Part shown: in pieces, positions 1-8,935 of the stretch
Position numbering within the stretch: the stretch's first letter is position 1
Layout of the letters: every line of letters begins with the position of its first letter
Assembly: GCA_025800435.1 (NCBI GenBank)
Contig: JAOXRV010000747.1
Location: 1-16,122 of the forward strand
Origin: Cellvibrionaceae bacterium
Lineage (GTDB): Bacteria; Pseudomonadota; Gammaproteobacteria; Pseudomonadales; Cellvibrionaceae
Direction of reading: 5' to 3'
Length of the DNA stretch: 16,122 nt
Made by a program: the position numbers and the translations under genes
The notes under the pieces: generated by a model
Databases searched by the model: none
The model's input: only the letters and a program-made list of their open reading frames with translations
What the model was told of the DNA's origin: nothing

Positions 1-76
1 CGGACGAGAGCCCCAGGGATGGGTTTATGCGTCCCCCGGAACCCCCACCGGACACAAGGCTCGGTATCGAAGCCAC
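1..76. repeat. Partial copy (right part) of a palindromic intergenic repeat
   Basis: The first 76 bases align with 6500-6575. Shared blocks in the same order are CGGACGAGAG (1-10), CAGGGA, GCGTCC, CAAGGCTCG (55-63) and TCGAAGCC (67-74). The segments between the blocks differ. In the second copy this part contains the right arm of a long inverted repeat, so the left arm of this copy should lie just outside the window. It sits downstream of the thiolase terminator, with no coding potential that I would trust. The function is unknown. It looks like a dispersed, structure-conserved repeat family rather than a gene. Confidence 0.7.
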
Positions 77-89
77 CTTTTTAAACCAA

Positions 90-124
90 AACCAAAAAAA
101 CAAAACGGGGCACTAGGCCCCGTT
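90..124 (-). terminator. Rho-independent terminator of the beta-oxidation operon
   Basis: An 8-bp perfect stem (104-111 with 117-124, GC-rich, loop ACTAG) is followed on the minus strand by a T-rich stretch, seen as the A-rich run at about 90-105 on the plus strand. It begins 25 bases beyond the thiolase stop codon, as expected for the end of the minus-strand operon. Confidence 0.85.
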
Positions 125-149
125 AAAAGCTATCTAACCATTACCGAGA

Positions 150-1337
150 TTAAACAATCTCGAACAGGCCAGCGGCGCCCATGCCGCCGCCAACACACAT
201 GGACACAACCGCCCACTTGGCACCGCGACGCTTACCCTCTAGCAAAATATGGCCAGTGGTACGCGCACCGGTCATGCCATAGGGGTGGCCGATAGAGATA
301 GAGCCGCCGTTGACATTGTATTTGGCCGGGTCAATGCCGAGGTGATCGCGACAGTACAAGCACTGTACCGCAAAGGCCTCGTTTAGCTCCCACAGGTCGA
401 TATCGTCAACGCTCAGGCCGTGCTGCTTTAACAGCTTGGGAATGGCGTAGATGGGGCCAATGCCCATTTCCTCTGGCTCGTTACCCACGGTCATCATGCC
501 GCGATAAATACCCAGCGGCTCGATATTGCGCTGCTCGGCCAGCTTACCGTCCATCACCACACAGGCCGAGGCGCCGTCGGATAGCTGGCTGGCGTTACCG
601 GCGGTGATCACGCCGCCTTCGACCACCGGGTTTAGTCCCTGCAGGTTTTCCAGGGTAGTGGAGGGGCGGTTGCCCTCGTCTTTGCTTAGGGTCACTTCCT
701 CGTAGGAAACTTCTTTGGTCTCTTTATCGACAATGGCCTTGGTGGCGGTGATGGGCACAATTTCATTATCGAACAGGCCGGCGGCCTGGGCGGCGGCGGT
801 GCGCTGCTGGGACTCAAGTGAGTACTGGTCCATGGCGTCGCGGCTAATGCCGTATTTTTTGGCCACATACTCGGCGGTTTGCAGCATCGGCATATAGGCG
901 TGCTCGTTCATTTTGATGACGTTTTCATCAAACTGCTCGGCGGCCATTTTGCTGTAAGGTATTTGCACGGCGGAGATATTGTCTTGGCCGCCGGCGACGA
1001 TGCAGCTGTAGCCATCAACCATAATTTGTTTGGCCGCGGTGGCAATGGCCATCAGGCCTGATGAGCACTGGCGGTCAATGGTTTGGGCGCCGGCGGTTAC
1101 CGGTACGCCGGCGACGATAGAGGCGGTGCGGGCGATATTGTTGGCGGCGGTGCCAGCGTTTAATACCGAGCCGATGATGACATCTTCGATCTCCGCACCG
1201 TCGATACCGGCGCGTTCAACCGCGTGCTTAATCGCGTGGCCAGTCATGGTGGGGGATTTGATATTGTTTAAGGCGCCGCGAAAGGCTTTGCCGATCGGGG
1301 TGCGGGCGGTAGAGACAATTACTGCTTCTTTAGTCAT
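150..1337 (-). CDS. Acetyl-CoA acyltransferase (thiolase, 3-ketoacyl-CoA thiolase type)
   Basis: This 395-residue protein has the usual length of a degradative thiolase, which cleaves 3-ketoacyl-CoA with CoA to acetyl-CoA and a shortened acyl-CoA in the cytosol. The family landmarks are present: nucleophilic Cys91 in DRQCSSG, the NEAFA motif at 319-323, His351 in SIGHPYG, and the second catalytic Cys381 in the C-terminal CVGGGMGAAG. The ATG at 1337 is preceded by a good GAGGAAA ribosome site. It is the last gene of a three-gene unit, 95 bases after the hydratase/dehydrogenase gene and ahead of a clear terminator, which supports a beta-oxidation role. A biosynthetic acetoacetyl-CoA thiolase is possible by family alone, but the neighbours argue for FadA-like function. 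The exact chain-length preference cannot be read from sequence. Confidence 0.93.
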   Translation of the reverse strand: MTKEAVIVSTARTPIGKAFRGALNNIKSPTMTGHAIKHAVERAGIDGAEIEDVIIGSVLNAGTAANNIARTASIVAGVPVTAGAQTIDRQCSSGLMAIATAAKQIMVDGYSCIVAGGQDNISAVQIPYSKMAAEQFDENVIKMNEHAYMPMLQTAEYVAKKYGISRDAMDQYSLESQQRTAAAQAAGLFDNEIVPITATKAIVDKETKEVSYEEVTLSKDEGNRPSTTLENLQGLNPVVEGGVITAGNASQLSDGASACVVMDGKLAEQRNIEPLGIYRGMMTVGNEPEEMGIGPIYAIPKLLKQHGLSVDDIDLWELNEAFAVQCLYCRDHLGIDPAKYNVNGGSISIGHPYGMTGARTTGHILLEGKRRGAKWAVVSMCVGGGMGAAGLFEIV

Positions 1338-1381
1338 TGTTATTTCCTCGGTATAAGTCGGGTGTCAGTCTAGCGACTCTG

Positions 1382-1409
1382 GGGCGTATTGGCTTGGCCA
1401 ATCACGCCC
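1382..1409. repeat. Intercistronic stem-loop
   Basis: The arms 1382-1393 and 1397-1409 pair over 12 bp with one bulged C, around a 3-base loop. They lie in the 95-base gap between the hydratase/dehydrogenase stop and the thiolase start. No T-run follows on the minus strand, so it does not look like a terminator. It may stabilise or pause the polycistronic mRNA between the two genes. That role is inference. Confidence 0.5.
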
Positions 1410-1432
1410 GGCTTTTGGGTGTATTACGCCAA

Positions 1433-3550
<2,118 letters not shown>

Positions 3551-3579
3551 TATTCGCTTCCTGTAAGTCTGTGCCGGGT

Positions 3580-5388
3580 TTAGAACCAGCTGTCTTGCAT
3601 GGCAAAACAGCTGTCATCGTTAGCCTTGAGAATATCCGCCTGATGATTAATCTCGGGCAGCTCCCAGCGGATATAGTACTGGGCCGCCTGCAATTTACCA
3701 CGGTAGAAGTTGGCTTCCTGTTCGTGTAAATCGCCGTTTAAGGCGCGCTCGGCAATCATCGCCTGTTTTAGCCACAGCCAGCTTACCAACACCCGCCCAA
3801 ACAGGTCGAGGTAAACGGTGGCATTGGCCATGCCCAGGTCAATCTCGCCCTTGCCCAGGGTGCCCAGCAGGCTCATGGTGGTGCTGTCCAGGGTTTGCAT
3901 GCCCTCGCCCAGGGCCTCGGCCCAAGGGGCCACTGTGGCCATGGTTTTGGCCTCGCTAATGGTGGTTTCCATCTCGGCTTTTAGGGCTTGGTAGCCGGCC
4001 ATACCGCCCATGGGTACCTTGCGCCCCAGCAGGTCTAGGCCGTGAATTGCTTCGGTGCCCTCGTGGATCGGGTTGAGGCGGTTATCGCGGTAGTACTGCT
4101 CCACCGGGTATTCGCGGATATAGCCGGAGCCACCCAAAATTTGGAGCGCGTGGTTGTTGGCGGCTAGGCCGTATTTACTGGGAAATGACTTCACCATAGG
4201 CGTAATTAGATCCAGTAATGTGAAGGCTTGCTTACGGGCCTCTTCAGTGGTGGCGGTATTGGAGTCTTCGAACAGGCTGGAGGCGTAAAAGCACAGCGCC
4301 ATGGAGCCTTCCACATAGGCTTTCTGCGCCAGTAGCATACGCCGCACATCGGCGTGTTCAATAATATTGACCTGGGGCGAGCTGGGGTCCTTTTCTGAGG
4401 GCAGTCTGCCCTGGGGGCGGTTGCGGGCGTAATCCAGCGAGTAGTTATAGCCCTGGTAGCCAAGTACTGCGGCACCCAGGCCAACGCCGATGCGAGCCTC
4501 GTTCATCATCTGGAACATATAGCCCAGGCCTTGATGGGGCTCGCCTACCAAATAGCCCACGGCGCCGTCTTTTTCACCAAAATTGAGCACGGTGGAGGTG
4601 GTATTGCGGTAGCCCATTTTGTGCAGTAGTCCGGCTAAGGCCACATCGTTGCGTTGGCCCAGGCTGCCGTCGTCGTTGACTAACACCTTGGGGCAAATAA
4701 ACAGGGAGATACCCTTGGTGCCCACCGGCGCGCCTTCGATCTTGGCCAGCACCATATGGATAATATTGTCGGTCAGTGAGTGGTCACCGCCGGAGATATA
4801 CATTTTCTGGCCGAAGATGCGGTAAGTGCCGTCGGCCTGGGGCTTGGCACTGCTGCGAATATCCGCCAGGGCCGAGCCCTGGTTGGGCTCGGTCAGGGCC
4901 ATGGTGCCAGTGGCGCTGCCGTCCATCATCAGCGGCAGGTATTTTGCCTTGAGTTCTTCACTGGCAAAACTGTGAATCAGGTTGGCTGCGCCCAGGGTTA
5001 AAAACGGGTAGCCGGTAGAGGCGATATTGGCGGCTGAGATATAGCTCATGGCGGCGCGTAGAACTATCTCTGGCATTTGCATGCCGCCCTCGTCGAAATC
5101 GTAGTGGGCGGCCAAAAAGCCAGCCTCCACAAACGCATTCCAGGCATCCTGGGTTTCGGGGATCATATGCACTTTTTCGCCGTCGAAGCTTGGCTCATTG
5201 GCATCGCCCTTGGCGTAGTGGTTGGCGAAGTACTTCTCGGCAATGGTTTTGGCGGTATTGAGAGTGGCGTCAAACACCTCACGGGAGTGTTCCTGGTAAC
5301 GGGGACGCTCAAGTAGGGCCTCGCTATCGAGGAACTCATATAGCAAAAACTCAAGGTCGCGGTCGTTTAGCAGTGGGGTGGTAGACAT
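3580..5388 (-). CDS. Acyl-CoA dehydrogenase with C-terminal extension domain
   Basis: This 602-residue FAD enzyme catalyses the first beta-oxidation step, acyl-CoA to trans-2-enoyl-CoA. The length is typical of the long subgroup of about 600 residues that carries an extra C-terminal acyl-CoA dehydrogenase domain. Visible landmarks are the N-terminal helical domain (about 40-155), the FAD/substrate strand motif MALTEPNQGSALADI at 163-177, and the C-terminal helical bundle with ILGGSGYIREYPVEQYYRD (417-435). The HEGTE motif puts the expected catalytic Glu at 443. The extra domain runs from about 465 to the end. The ATG at 5388 has only a weak GAGAA-type ribosome site. It is the first gene of the operon. 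A loose promoter guess on the minus strand is TATACT at 5438-5433, with a TTGCTA 19 bases further upstream, which is a poor spacing. No recognisable FadR or PsrA operator was seen. Confidence 0.94.
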   Translation of the reverse strand: MSTTPLLNDRDLEFLLYEFLDSEALLERPRYQEHSREVFDATLNTAKTIAEKYFANHYAKGDANEPSFDGEKVHMIPETQDAWNAFVEAGFLAAHYDFDEGGMQMPEIVLRAAMSYISAANIASTGYPFLTLGAANLIHSFASEELKAKYLPLMMDGSATGTMALTEPNQGSALADIRSSAKPQADGTYRIFGQKMYISGGDHSLTDNIIHMVLAKIEGAPVGTKGISLFICPKVLVNDDGSLGQRNDVALAGLLHKMGYRNTTSTVLNFGEKDGAVGYLVGEPHQGLGYMFQMMNEARIGVGLGAAVLGYQGYNYSLDYARNRPQGRLPSEKDPSSPQVNIIEHADVRRMLLAQKAYVEGSMALCFYASSLFEDSNTATTEEARKQAFTLLDLITPMVKSFPSKYGLAANNHALQILGGSGYIREYPVEQYYRDNRLNPIHEGTEAIHGLDLLGRKVPMGGMAGYQALKAEMETTISEAKTMATVAPWAEALGEGMQTLDSTTMSLLGTLGKGEIDLGMANATVYLDLFGRVLVSWLWLKQAMIAERALNGDLHEQEANFYRGKLQAAQYYIRWELPEINHQADILKANDDSCFAMQDSWF

Positions 5389-5469
5389 AATACTGTTCTC
5401 GTTCTGCTTTCGTGTTTAGGTTTTGGTATTCAAGTATAGGGGTATTCCCTTATTTTATAGCAAGGGCCA

Positions 5470-5492
5470 GCCGGATCAAGGGTTGATCCGGC
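5470..5492 (-). terminator. Stem-loop after the SDR gene, possible terminator
   Basis: A perfect 10-bp inverted repeat (5470-5479 with 5483-5492) has a 3-base loop and lies 9 bases beyond the SDR stop codon. The stem is strong, but no uridine tract follows on either strand. It may be a weak terminator or an mRNA-stabilising hairpin that partly separates the SDR gene from the downstream acyl-CoA dehydrogenase operon. Confidence 0.45.
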
Positions 5493-5501
5493 CAAATTGA
5501 C

Positions 5502-6284
5502 TTAAGCGATTAGGGTGGTGCCGCCATCGACGGGGATAATTTGCCCGGTAATAAAGGCCCCGGCCTTACTGGCGAGCATCAGCGCCACCCCGGCAATATC
5601 ACTGGGCTCGCCCCAGCGATGCATGGGGATGGCGGCACATTCGGCGGCAAAGCCCTCTGGGTCTTGTGATAAAAACTCGGTCATCTTCGAGTAGAAGCGC
5701 CCGGGGGCAATGGCGTTGACGCGGATATGGCTGTCGGCCAGTTCCTTGGCCAGCACTCGGGTTAATTGGTGTACCGCCGATTTGCTGGCGGCATAGCTGA
5801 AGTTATCCAGGCCGTTGCCGACAATGCCGGCGATAGAGCCAATATTGATGACACTGGCCCAGTCGTCTTGTTTGGCATTGGCCTTGAGCAGTGGCAATAG
5901 GGCCTGGGTTAAAAAGAAGGGGCTTTTGGCGTTGATATCCATCACCTTATCCCAGCCCTTTTCGGGGAACTGGCCAAACACCCCGCCCCAGCCGGTGCCG
6001 GCGTTGTTGACCAATACATCGATATGGCTCTCGTGCTGGTTCAGCACCGTGGCCAGGGCGGCAATGCCCTCGGCACTGGCTACATCGCCGGGCAGGGCGA
6101 TGCACTCGCCGTATTGGCTAAGATCTTTGGCCGCTTCAATACAGGGCTCAGCTTTGCGCGCGGTGATATACACCCGCTTGGCGCCGGCCTCCAAAAACCC
6201 CTGGGCCATATAGAACCCCAAGCCCCGGGAACCCCCGGTAATCACACAAACTTTACCCTGCATTCCGAATAGATTATTGAGCAT
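5502..6284 (-). CDS. SDR-family NAD(P)-dependent oxidoreductase (RhlG-like)
   Basis: This is a classical short-chain dehydrogenase of 260 residues. The cofactor motif TGGSRGLG is at 16-23 and NNAG at 93-96. The catalytic set is Asn118, Ser150 (INIGS), Tyr164 and Lys168 (YAASK). The C-terminal PVDGG is also present. Blocks such as VNNAGTGWG, LAKELADSHIRVNAIAPGRF and IPMHRWGEPSDI resemble Pseudomonas RhlG, a 3-oxoacyl reductase-like SDR. The ATG at 6284 is chosen over an in-frame upstream ATG at 6329 because an excellent ACGGAGGT ribosome site lies just in front of it and the cofactor motif then falls at the usual position. It is upstream of and co-directional with the beta-oxidation operon (113-base gap with a hairpin), which suggests a fatty-acyl or hydroxyacyl substrate. 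That is inference. Confidence 0.9.
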   Translation of the reverse strand: MLNNLFGMQGKVCVITGGSRGLGFYMAQGFLEAGAKRVYITARKAEPCIEAAKDLSQYGECIALPGDVASAEGIAALATVLNQHESHIDVLVNNAGTGWGGVFGQFPEKGWDKVMDINAKSPFFLTQALLPLLKANAKQDDWASVINIGSIAGIVGNGLDNFSYAASKSAVHQLTRVLAKELADSHIRVNAIAPGRFYSKMTEFLSQDPEGFAAECAAIPMHRWGEPSDIAGVALMLASKAGAFITGQIIPVDGGTTLIA

Positions 6285-6380
6285 AAGGACCTCCGTAATT
6301 ATTTTGTCCAAGCCTAACAAAGATTGCATGGGCGGTAATATTTATTCGGGTGATACTGGGGTATTCAGGTCTGGAGTATT

Positions 6381-6420
6381 TGGGGTCAGGCCTTTGGATT
6401 TGGGGTCAGGCCTTTGGATT
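6381..6420. repeat. Two exact tandem copies of a 20-bp unit, with an inverted partner downstream
   Basis: The 20-base unit TGGGGTCAGGCCTTTGGATT occurs twice in tandem (6381-6400, 6401-6420). The 20 bases before it are a degraded relative. The 15 bases GGATTTGGGGTCAGG at 6396-6410 recur in inverted orientation at 6603-6617. The pair therefore brackets the palindromic repeat between them, giving a nested-palindrome block of about 222 bp. GGGGTCAGG-type ends remind me of REP/RAYT or MITE-like elements in gammaproteobacteria, but no transposase is present and no target-site duplication was seen. Confidence 0.75.
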
Positions 6421-6450
6421 TGGGTATAGAGTTTGGTGCGGCAAGCTAGA

Positions 6451-6575
6451 GAGCCTTGGGGTGGGTAGTAGGGTCTGGGGGCTTGGGAGCCAGGGATGGC
6501 GGACGAGAGCTACAGGGACGTATTTACCGCGTCCGCCAGACCCTACTACCCACCCCAAGGCTCGTGGTCGAAGCC
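6451..6575. repeat. Full copy of a palindromic intergenic repeat with 28-bp perfect arms
   Basis: Arms 6451-6478 and 6536-6563 are perfect reverse complements (28 bp) around a 57-base centre. The centre contains the motifs ACGAGAGC and CAGGGACGTATTTACCGCGTCC and a second inverted pair (6497-6504 with 6531-6538) that overlaps the right arm. The right half matches the repeat at the left edge of the window (1-76). The short open frames on both strands across this block follow the palindrome and I do not consider them genes. Together with the direct repeats it fills most of the 410-bp gap between the divergent SDR and kinase genes. I see nothing else there apart from promoter-region sequence at each end. 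Confidence 0.85.
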
Positions 6576-6644
6576 CCAGATCAACACGGCTATATCGAAA
6601 GACCTGACCCCAAATCCCTGAAGCCACTGTTCTAAAAGCCTAAA

Positions 6645-6689
6645 CCCTAAGGGTGAGAATTTGGTAGTATGCTAAGGGTTTTCCCTAGG
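6645..6689 (+). promoter_or_regulatory. CTAAGGG motifs and small hairpin ahead of the PAS kinase start
   Basis: CCCTAAGGG (6645-6653, dyad-symmetric) and CTAAGGGTTTTCCCTAG (6672-6688) lie 26 bases apart in the leader of the kinase gene. The second can fold into a 6-bp stem with one bulge (CTA/TAG plus GGG/CCC, TTTT loop). That stem would pair with the first bases of the AGGTG ribosome site (6687-6691). This could be an operator pair for the operon's own regulator or a small translational control hairpin. Both are inference from symmetry alone. Confidence 0.35.
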
Positions 6690-6694
6690 TGATA

Positions 6695-8200
6695 ATGCCC
6701 ATGGACAGTTTGGAGCCGAGCCAGTCACTGGCTCAGTACAATGAGGCGCGCTATCGCGTTCTGGCCGAGGAGTCGGGGGTGATGATTACCCTGCACCGGC
6801 CCGGCGATTGGGCTTATATTGCGGTTAATCCAGCGGTTGAGAAGCTAACCGGGATGAGGCCCGAGGAGTTGTTGGGGCGGCCGGTGTACGAGATATTCCA
6901 CCCGGACGATGCCTTGGCGATGAAGCACAAGCTGATCCCAGCGATCAAAAAACATGGCACTCGCACCTTCCGCTATCGCACCCGCAATCGCGATGGCGAG
7001 TACCGCTGGGTGGAGAGCACCCACCGCTCAGTGCGCGACCCCGAAACTGGCGCGCTGACCGAAATAGTGGCGGTAACCCGAGATGTGCAGCAGGAGGTAG
7101 AGGCCGAGCAGGCCCTTAAACGTCTGGCCGATGTGGTCGAAGCCAGTGGCGATTTTATTTTATTTTGCGACCGCCAGCTGCAGGTGCAGTACCTCAATGC
7201 GGCGGCCCTTAATGCCTGGGGCCTGGGGGGCGAGGACAAACCCCATTTAAAAGACTTGATGAGCCTGTCGAGCTACCAAAAACTGCGCACTATTGGGCTG
7301 CAACTGGCCGAGCAAAATGGCCGCTGGCAGGGGGCTATAAAAATTGATGGTGTTGAGGCTCAGGGCCGCTACTGGCAACTGGAACAATTGCTGGCCCCGG
7401 CCGAGCACAGCCCCTATTACTCTTTGATTATTCGCGACCGCAGCGAGCAAAAGTGCAGTGAGGCAGCGCTTAAAGAAAAGCAGGAGCAGCTTACCCACAG
7501 CGCCCGCCTGATGGGCCTGGGTGAAATGGCCAGCGGCCTGGCCCATGAAATTAATCAGCCACTGGCCAGCTTGTTAAATTACGCCCGTGGCGCCCTGCGC
7601 AAACTGGACAAGGGCGAGACCATCGGCCCCGAACGTTTGCAGGGCCTGCTGCAAAGTATGGAAAAACAAGCCCAGCGCGCCGCCAATATTATCGAGCGCC
7701 TGCGCGCCATGGTGAAAAAAACACCTTACCGGCCCGAGCCACTGGAGCTTGGCCAAAGCCTGCAAGAGGCCCGAGATTTTATTGGCCACGAATTAGAGCA
7801 AGCCGATATACGCCTGCAGTTAAAGCTGCCCGAACAGGGCGCTTGGGTGCGGGCCGACAAAGTGCAGCTGCAACAGGTGTGGCTCAATTTGTTCAGCAAT
7901 GCTATCGATGCTCTATCAGGCCTTGAGGGGCGTCAGGGGCAAATTGATATTGAGCTGCAACAAGGCACGGCGCCAATGTGGCTACTGAGCTTCCGAGATA
8001 ATGGTCCGGGTATTGCGGCCCCGCAATTGGCGCAAATTTTTGAGCCCTATGTCAGTCATAAACCCAAGGGGCTCGGCCTCGGTTTGGCCATATCCCGCTC
8101 AATTATCGAGAGTTGGGGTGGCCATATTGAGGCGCACAGCGACGCTACCAGTTACAGTTGTATCAGCGTGCGCTTGCCGGCGCTAATGGAGAAAAAATGA
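6695..8200 (+). CDS. Soluble PAS-PAS sensor histidine kinase (FixL/TodS-like HisKA type)
   Basis: This is a 501-residue kinase without membrane segments, so probably cytosolic. PAS domain 1 spans about 18-138 (NPAVEKLTGMRPEELLG, then a PAC-like EYRWVESTHRSV). A weaker PAS 2 covers about 145-250. HisKA has phospho-acceptor His284 in AHEINQPLAS, the H-box form seen in FixL/DctB/TodS kinases. The ATPase domain has Asn402 (FSNAIDAL), DNGPG at 435-439 and GLGLGLAI at 459-466. The ATG at 6695 is chosen because AGG of AGGTGAT ends 5 bases before it. A GTG at 6689 and an ATG at 6701 are alternatives in the same frame. The stop overlaps the next start (ATGA), so kinase and regulator are translationally coupled. 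The ligand is unknown, and no haem-binding His pattern was recognised. It is divergent from the beta-oxidation genes, so a link to fatty-acid metabolism is possible but unproven. Confidence 0.9.
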   Translation: MPMDSLEPSQSLAQYNEARYRVLAEESGVMITLHRPGDWAYIAVNPAVEKLTGMRPEELLGRPVYEIFHPDDALAMKHKLIPAIKKHGTRTFRYRTRNRDGEYRWVESTHRSVRDPETGALTEIVAVTRDVQQEVEAEQALKRLADVVEASGDFILFCDRQLQVQYLNAAALNAWGLGGEDKPHLKDLMSLSSYQKLRTIGLQLAEQNGRWQGAIKIDGVEAQGRYWQLEQLLAPAEHSPYYSLIIRDRSEQKCSEAALKEKQEQLTHSARLMGLGEMASGLAHEINQPLASLLNYARGALRKLDKGETIGPERLQGLLQSMEKQAQRAANIIERLRAMVKKTPYRPEPLELGQSLQEARDFIGHELEQADIRLQLKLPEQGAWVRADKVQLQQVWLNLFSNAIDALSGLEGRQGQIDIELQQGTAPMWLLSFRDNGPGIAAPQLAQIFEPYVSHKPKGLGLGLAISRSIIESWGGHIEAHSDATSYSCISVRLPALMEKK

Positions 8201-8814
8201 TTATCGAGGTAAACCAAGCGCCTGTTTATATAGTCGACGACGACAGCGATTTTCGTGAGTCGCTGGCCTGGCTATTGGATAGCGGTGGTTATCAGTGCCG
8301 CGGCTTTGCCAGTGCCGAGGCATTTTTAGAGGCCTACCAGGGCGAGGCCGCCTGTTTATTATTGGATGTGCGCATGGGGGGCATGAGCGGGCTGGAGCTA
8401 CAACACCAATTGTTAGAGCGCGATTACCTGCTGCCGGTAATTTTAATCACCGGCCACGGCGATGTGCCGATGGCGGTTGAGGCGATGAAAAACCACGCGG
8501 TCGATTTTATTAGCAAACCCTTTGATGACAGCCAACTACTGGCCCTGTTGCAGCGGGTGATGGCTGAGTTGCCCCAGCGTTTCAAACGCCAGGCCCTGCG
8601 TCACCAGGCTCGGGCCGGCTGGGCCGAATTAAGCGGGCGCGAGCGCGAGGTAGCCGTGCTGGTGGCTGAGGGGCTCAGCAATAAGGCCCTGGCTGAGGCC
8701 CTGGGGATTAGTATTAAAACCGTGGAAATTCACCGCAGCCGGGTAATGAAAAAAATGGCTGCCCAGAGCCTTGCCCAGTTGGTAAAGATGTTGGGTACGC
8801 TAGCACAGCCATAA
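8197..8814 (+). CDS. Response regulator, FixJ/TodT family (REC + LuxR-type HTH)
   Basis: This 205-residue transcription factor is the likely partner of the kinase just upstream. The receiver domain (about 8-122) has the acidic cluster DDD at 14-16, phospho-acceptor Asp57 (LLLDVRMGG), Thr85 and Lys107 (SKPFD). The C-terminal LuxR/GerE helix-turn-helix covers about 143-200 (LSGREREVAVLVAEGLSNK, then ISIKTVEIHRSRVMKKM). The ATG at 8197 overlaps the kinase stop as ATGA and has GGAGA 5 bases in front of it. An upstream in-frame start inside the kinase gene would add 13 non-conserved residues and is rejected. Target genes are not visible. The dyad motifs ahead of the kinase gene are candidates. Confidence 0.93.
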   Translation: MIIEVNQAPVYIVDDDSDFRESLAWLLDSGGYQCRGFASAEAFLEAYQGEAACLLLDVRMGGMSGLELQHQLLERDYLLPVILITGHGDVPMAVEAMKNHAVDFISKPFDDSQLLALLQRVMAELPQRFKRQALRHQARAGWAELSGREREVAVLVAEGLSNKALAEALGISIKTVEIHRSRVMKKMAAQSLAQLVKMLGTLAQP

Positions 8815-8816
8815 CT

Positions 8817-8835
8817 TCCATATTTCCTCCATATT
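8817..8835 (+). promoter_or_regulatory. Candidate BaeR box: 11-bp-period direct repeat TCCATATT
   Basis: TCCATATT occurs at 8817-8824 and again at 8828-8835, an 11-base period typical of OmpR/PhoB-family regulators binding as tandem dimers. The right half with its flank (CTCCATATTGGC, 8827-8838) matches the published E. coli BaeR box core CTCCATDATTGGC except for one missing base. The site starts 3 bases after the FixJ-type regulator's stop codon and ends 18 bases before a plausible -10. A BaeR-like regulator is encoded in the operon this site precedes, which makes autoregulation likely. Confidence 0.6.
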
Positions 8836-8853
8836 GGCTGCAAGCTTGCCGCC

Positions 8854-8859
8854 TAATAT
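8854..8859 (+). promoter_or_regulatory. Candidate -10 box of the EF-hand/baeSR operon
   Basis: TAATAT is 18 bases downstream of the second half-site of the direct repeat. A good -35 is lacking: the bases at the right distance are ATATTG, overlapping the repeat. That arrangement is usual for PhoB-class activated promoters, where the regulator replaces -35 contact. It is 77 bases ahead of the EF-hand start codon. Confidence 0.4.
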
Positions 8860-8935
8860 GCATTCTAAGCTTTGGTGGCTGGCACCGAGCAGGCCGCTGA
8901 AGTGATGCAATGATGCAAACAACGAGGAACTGACT

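Noticed and set aside
6285..6329. Longer SDR start at 6329
   Set aside because: The ATG at 6284 has a near-ideal ribosome site and gives the usual SDR length; the extra 15 residues do not fit the family.
6350..6627. Short open frames on both strands (about 85 and 73 codons) in the divergent gap
   Set aside because: They run through the 28-bp palindrome and the tandem repeats, have no ribosome site and show only repeat-driven composition.
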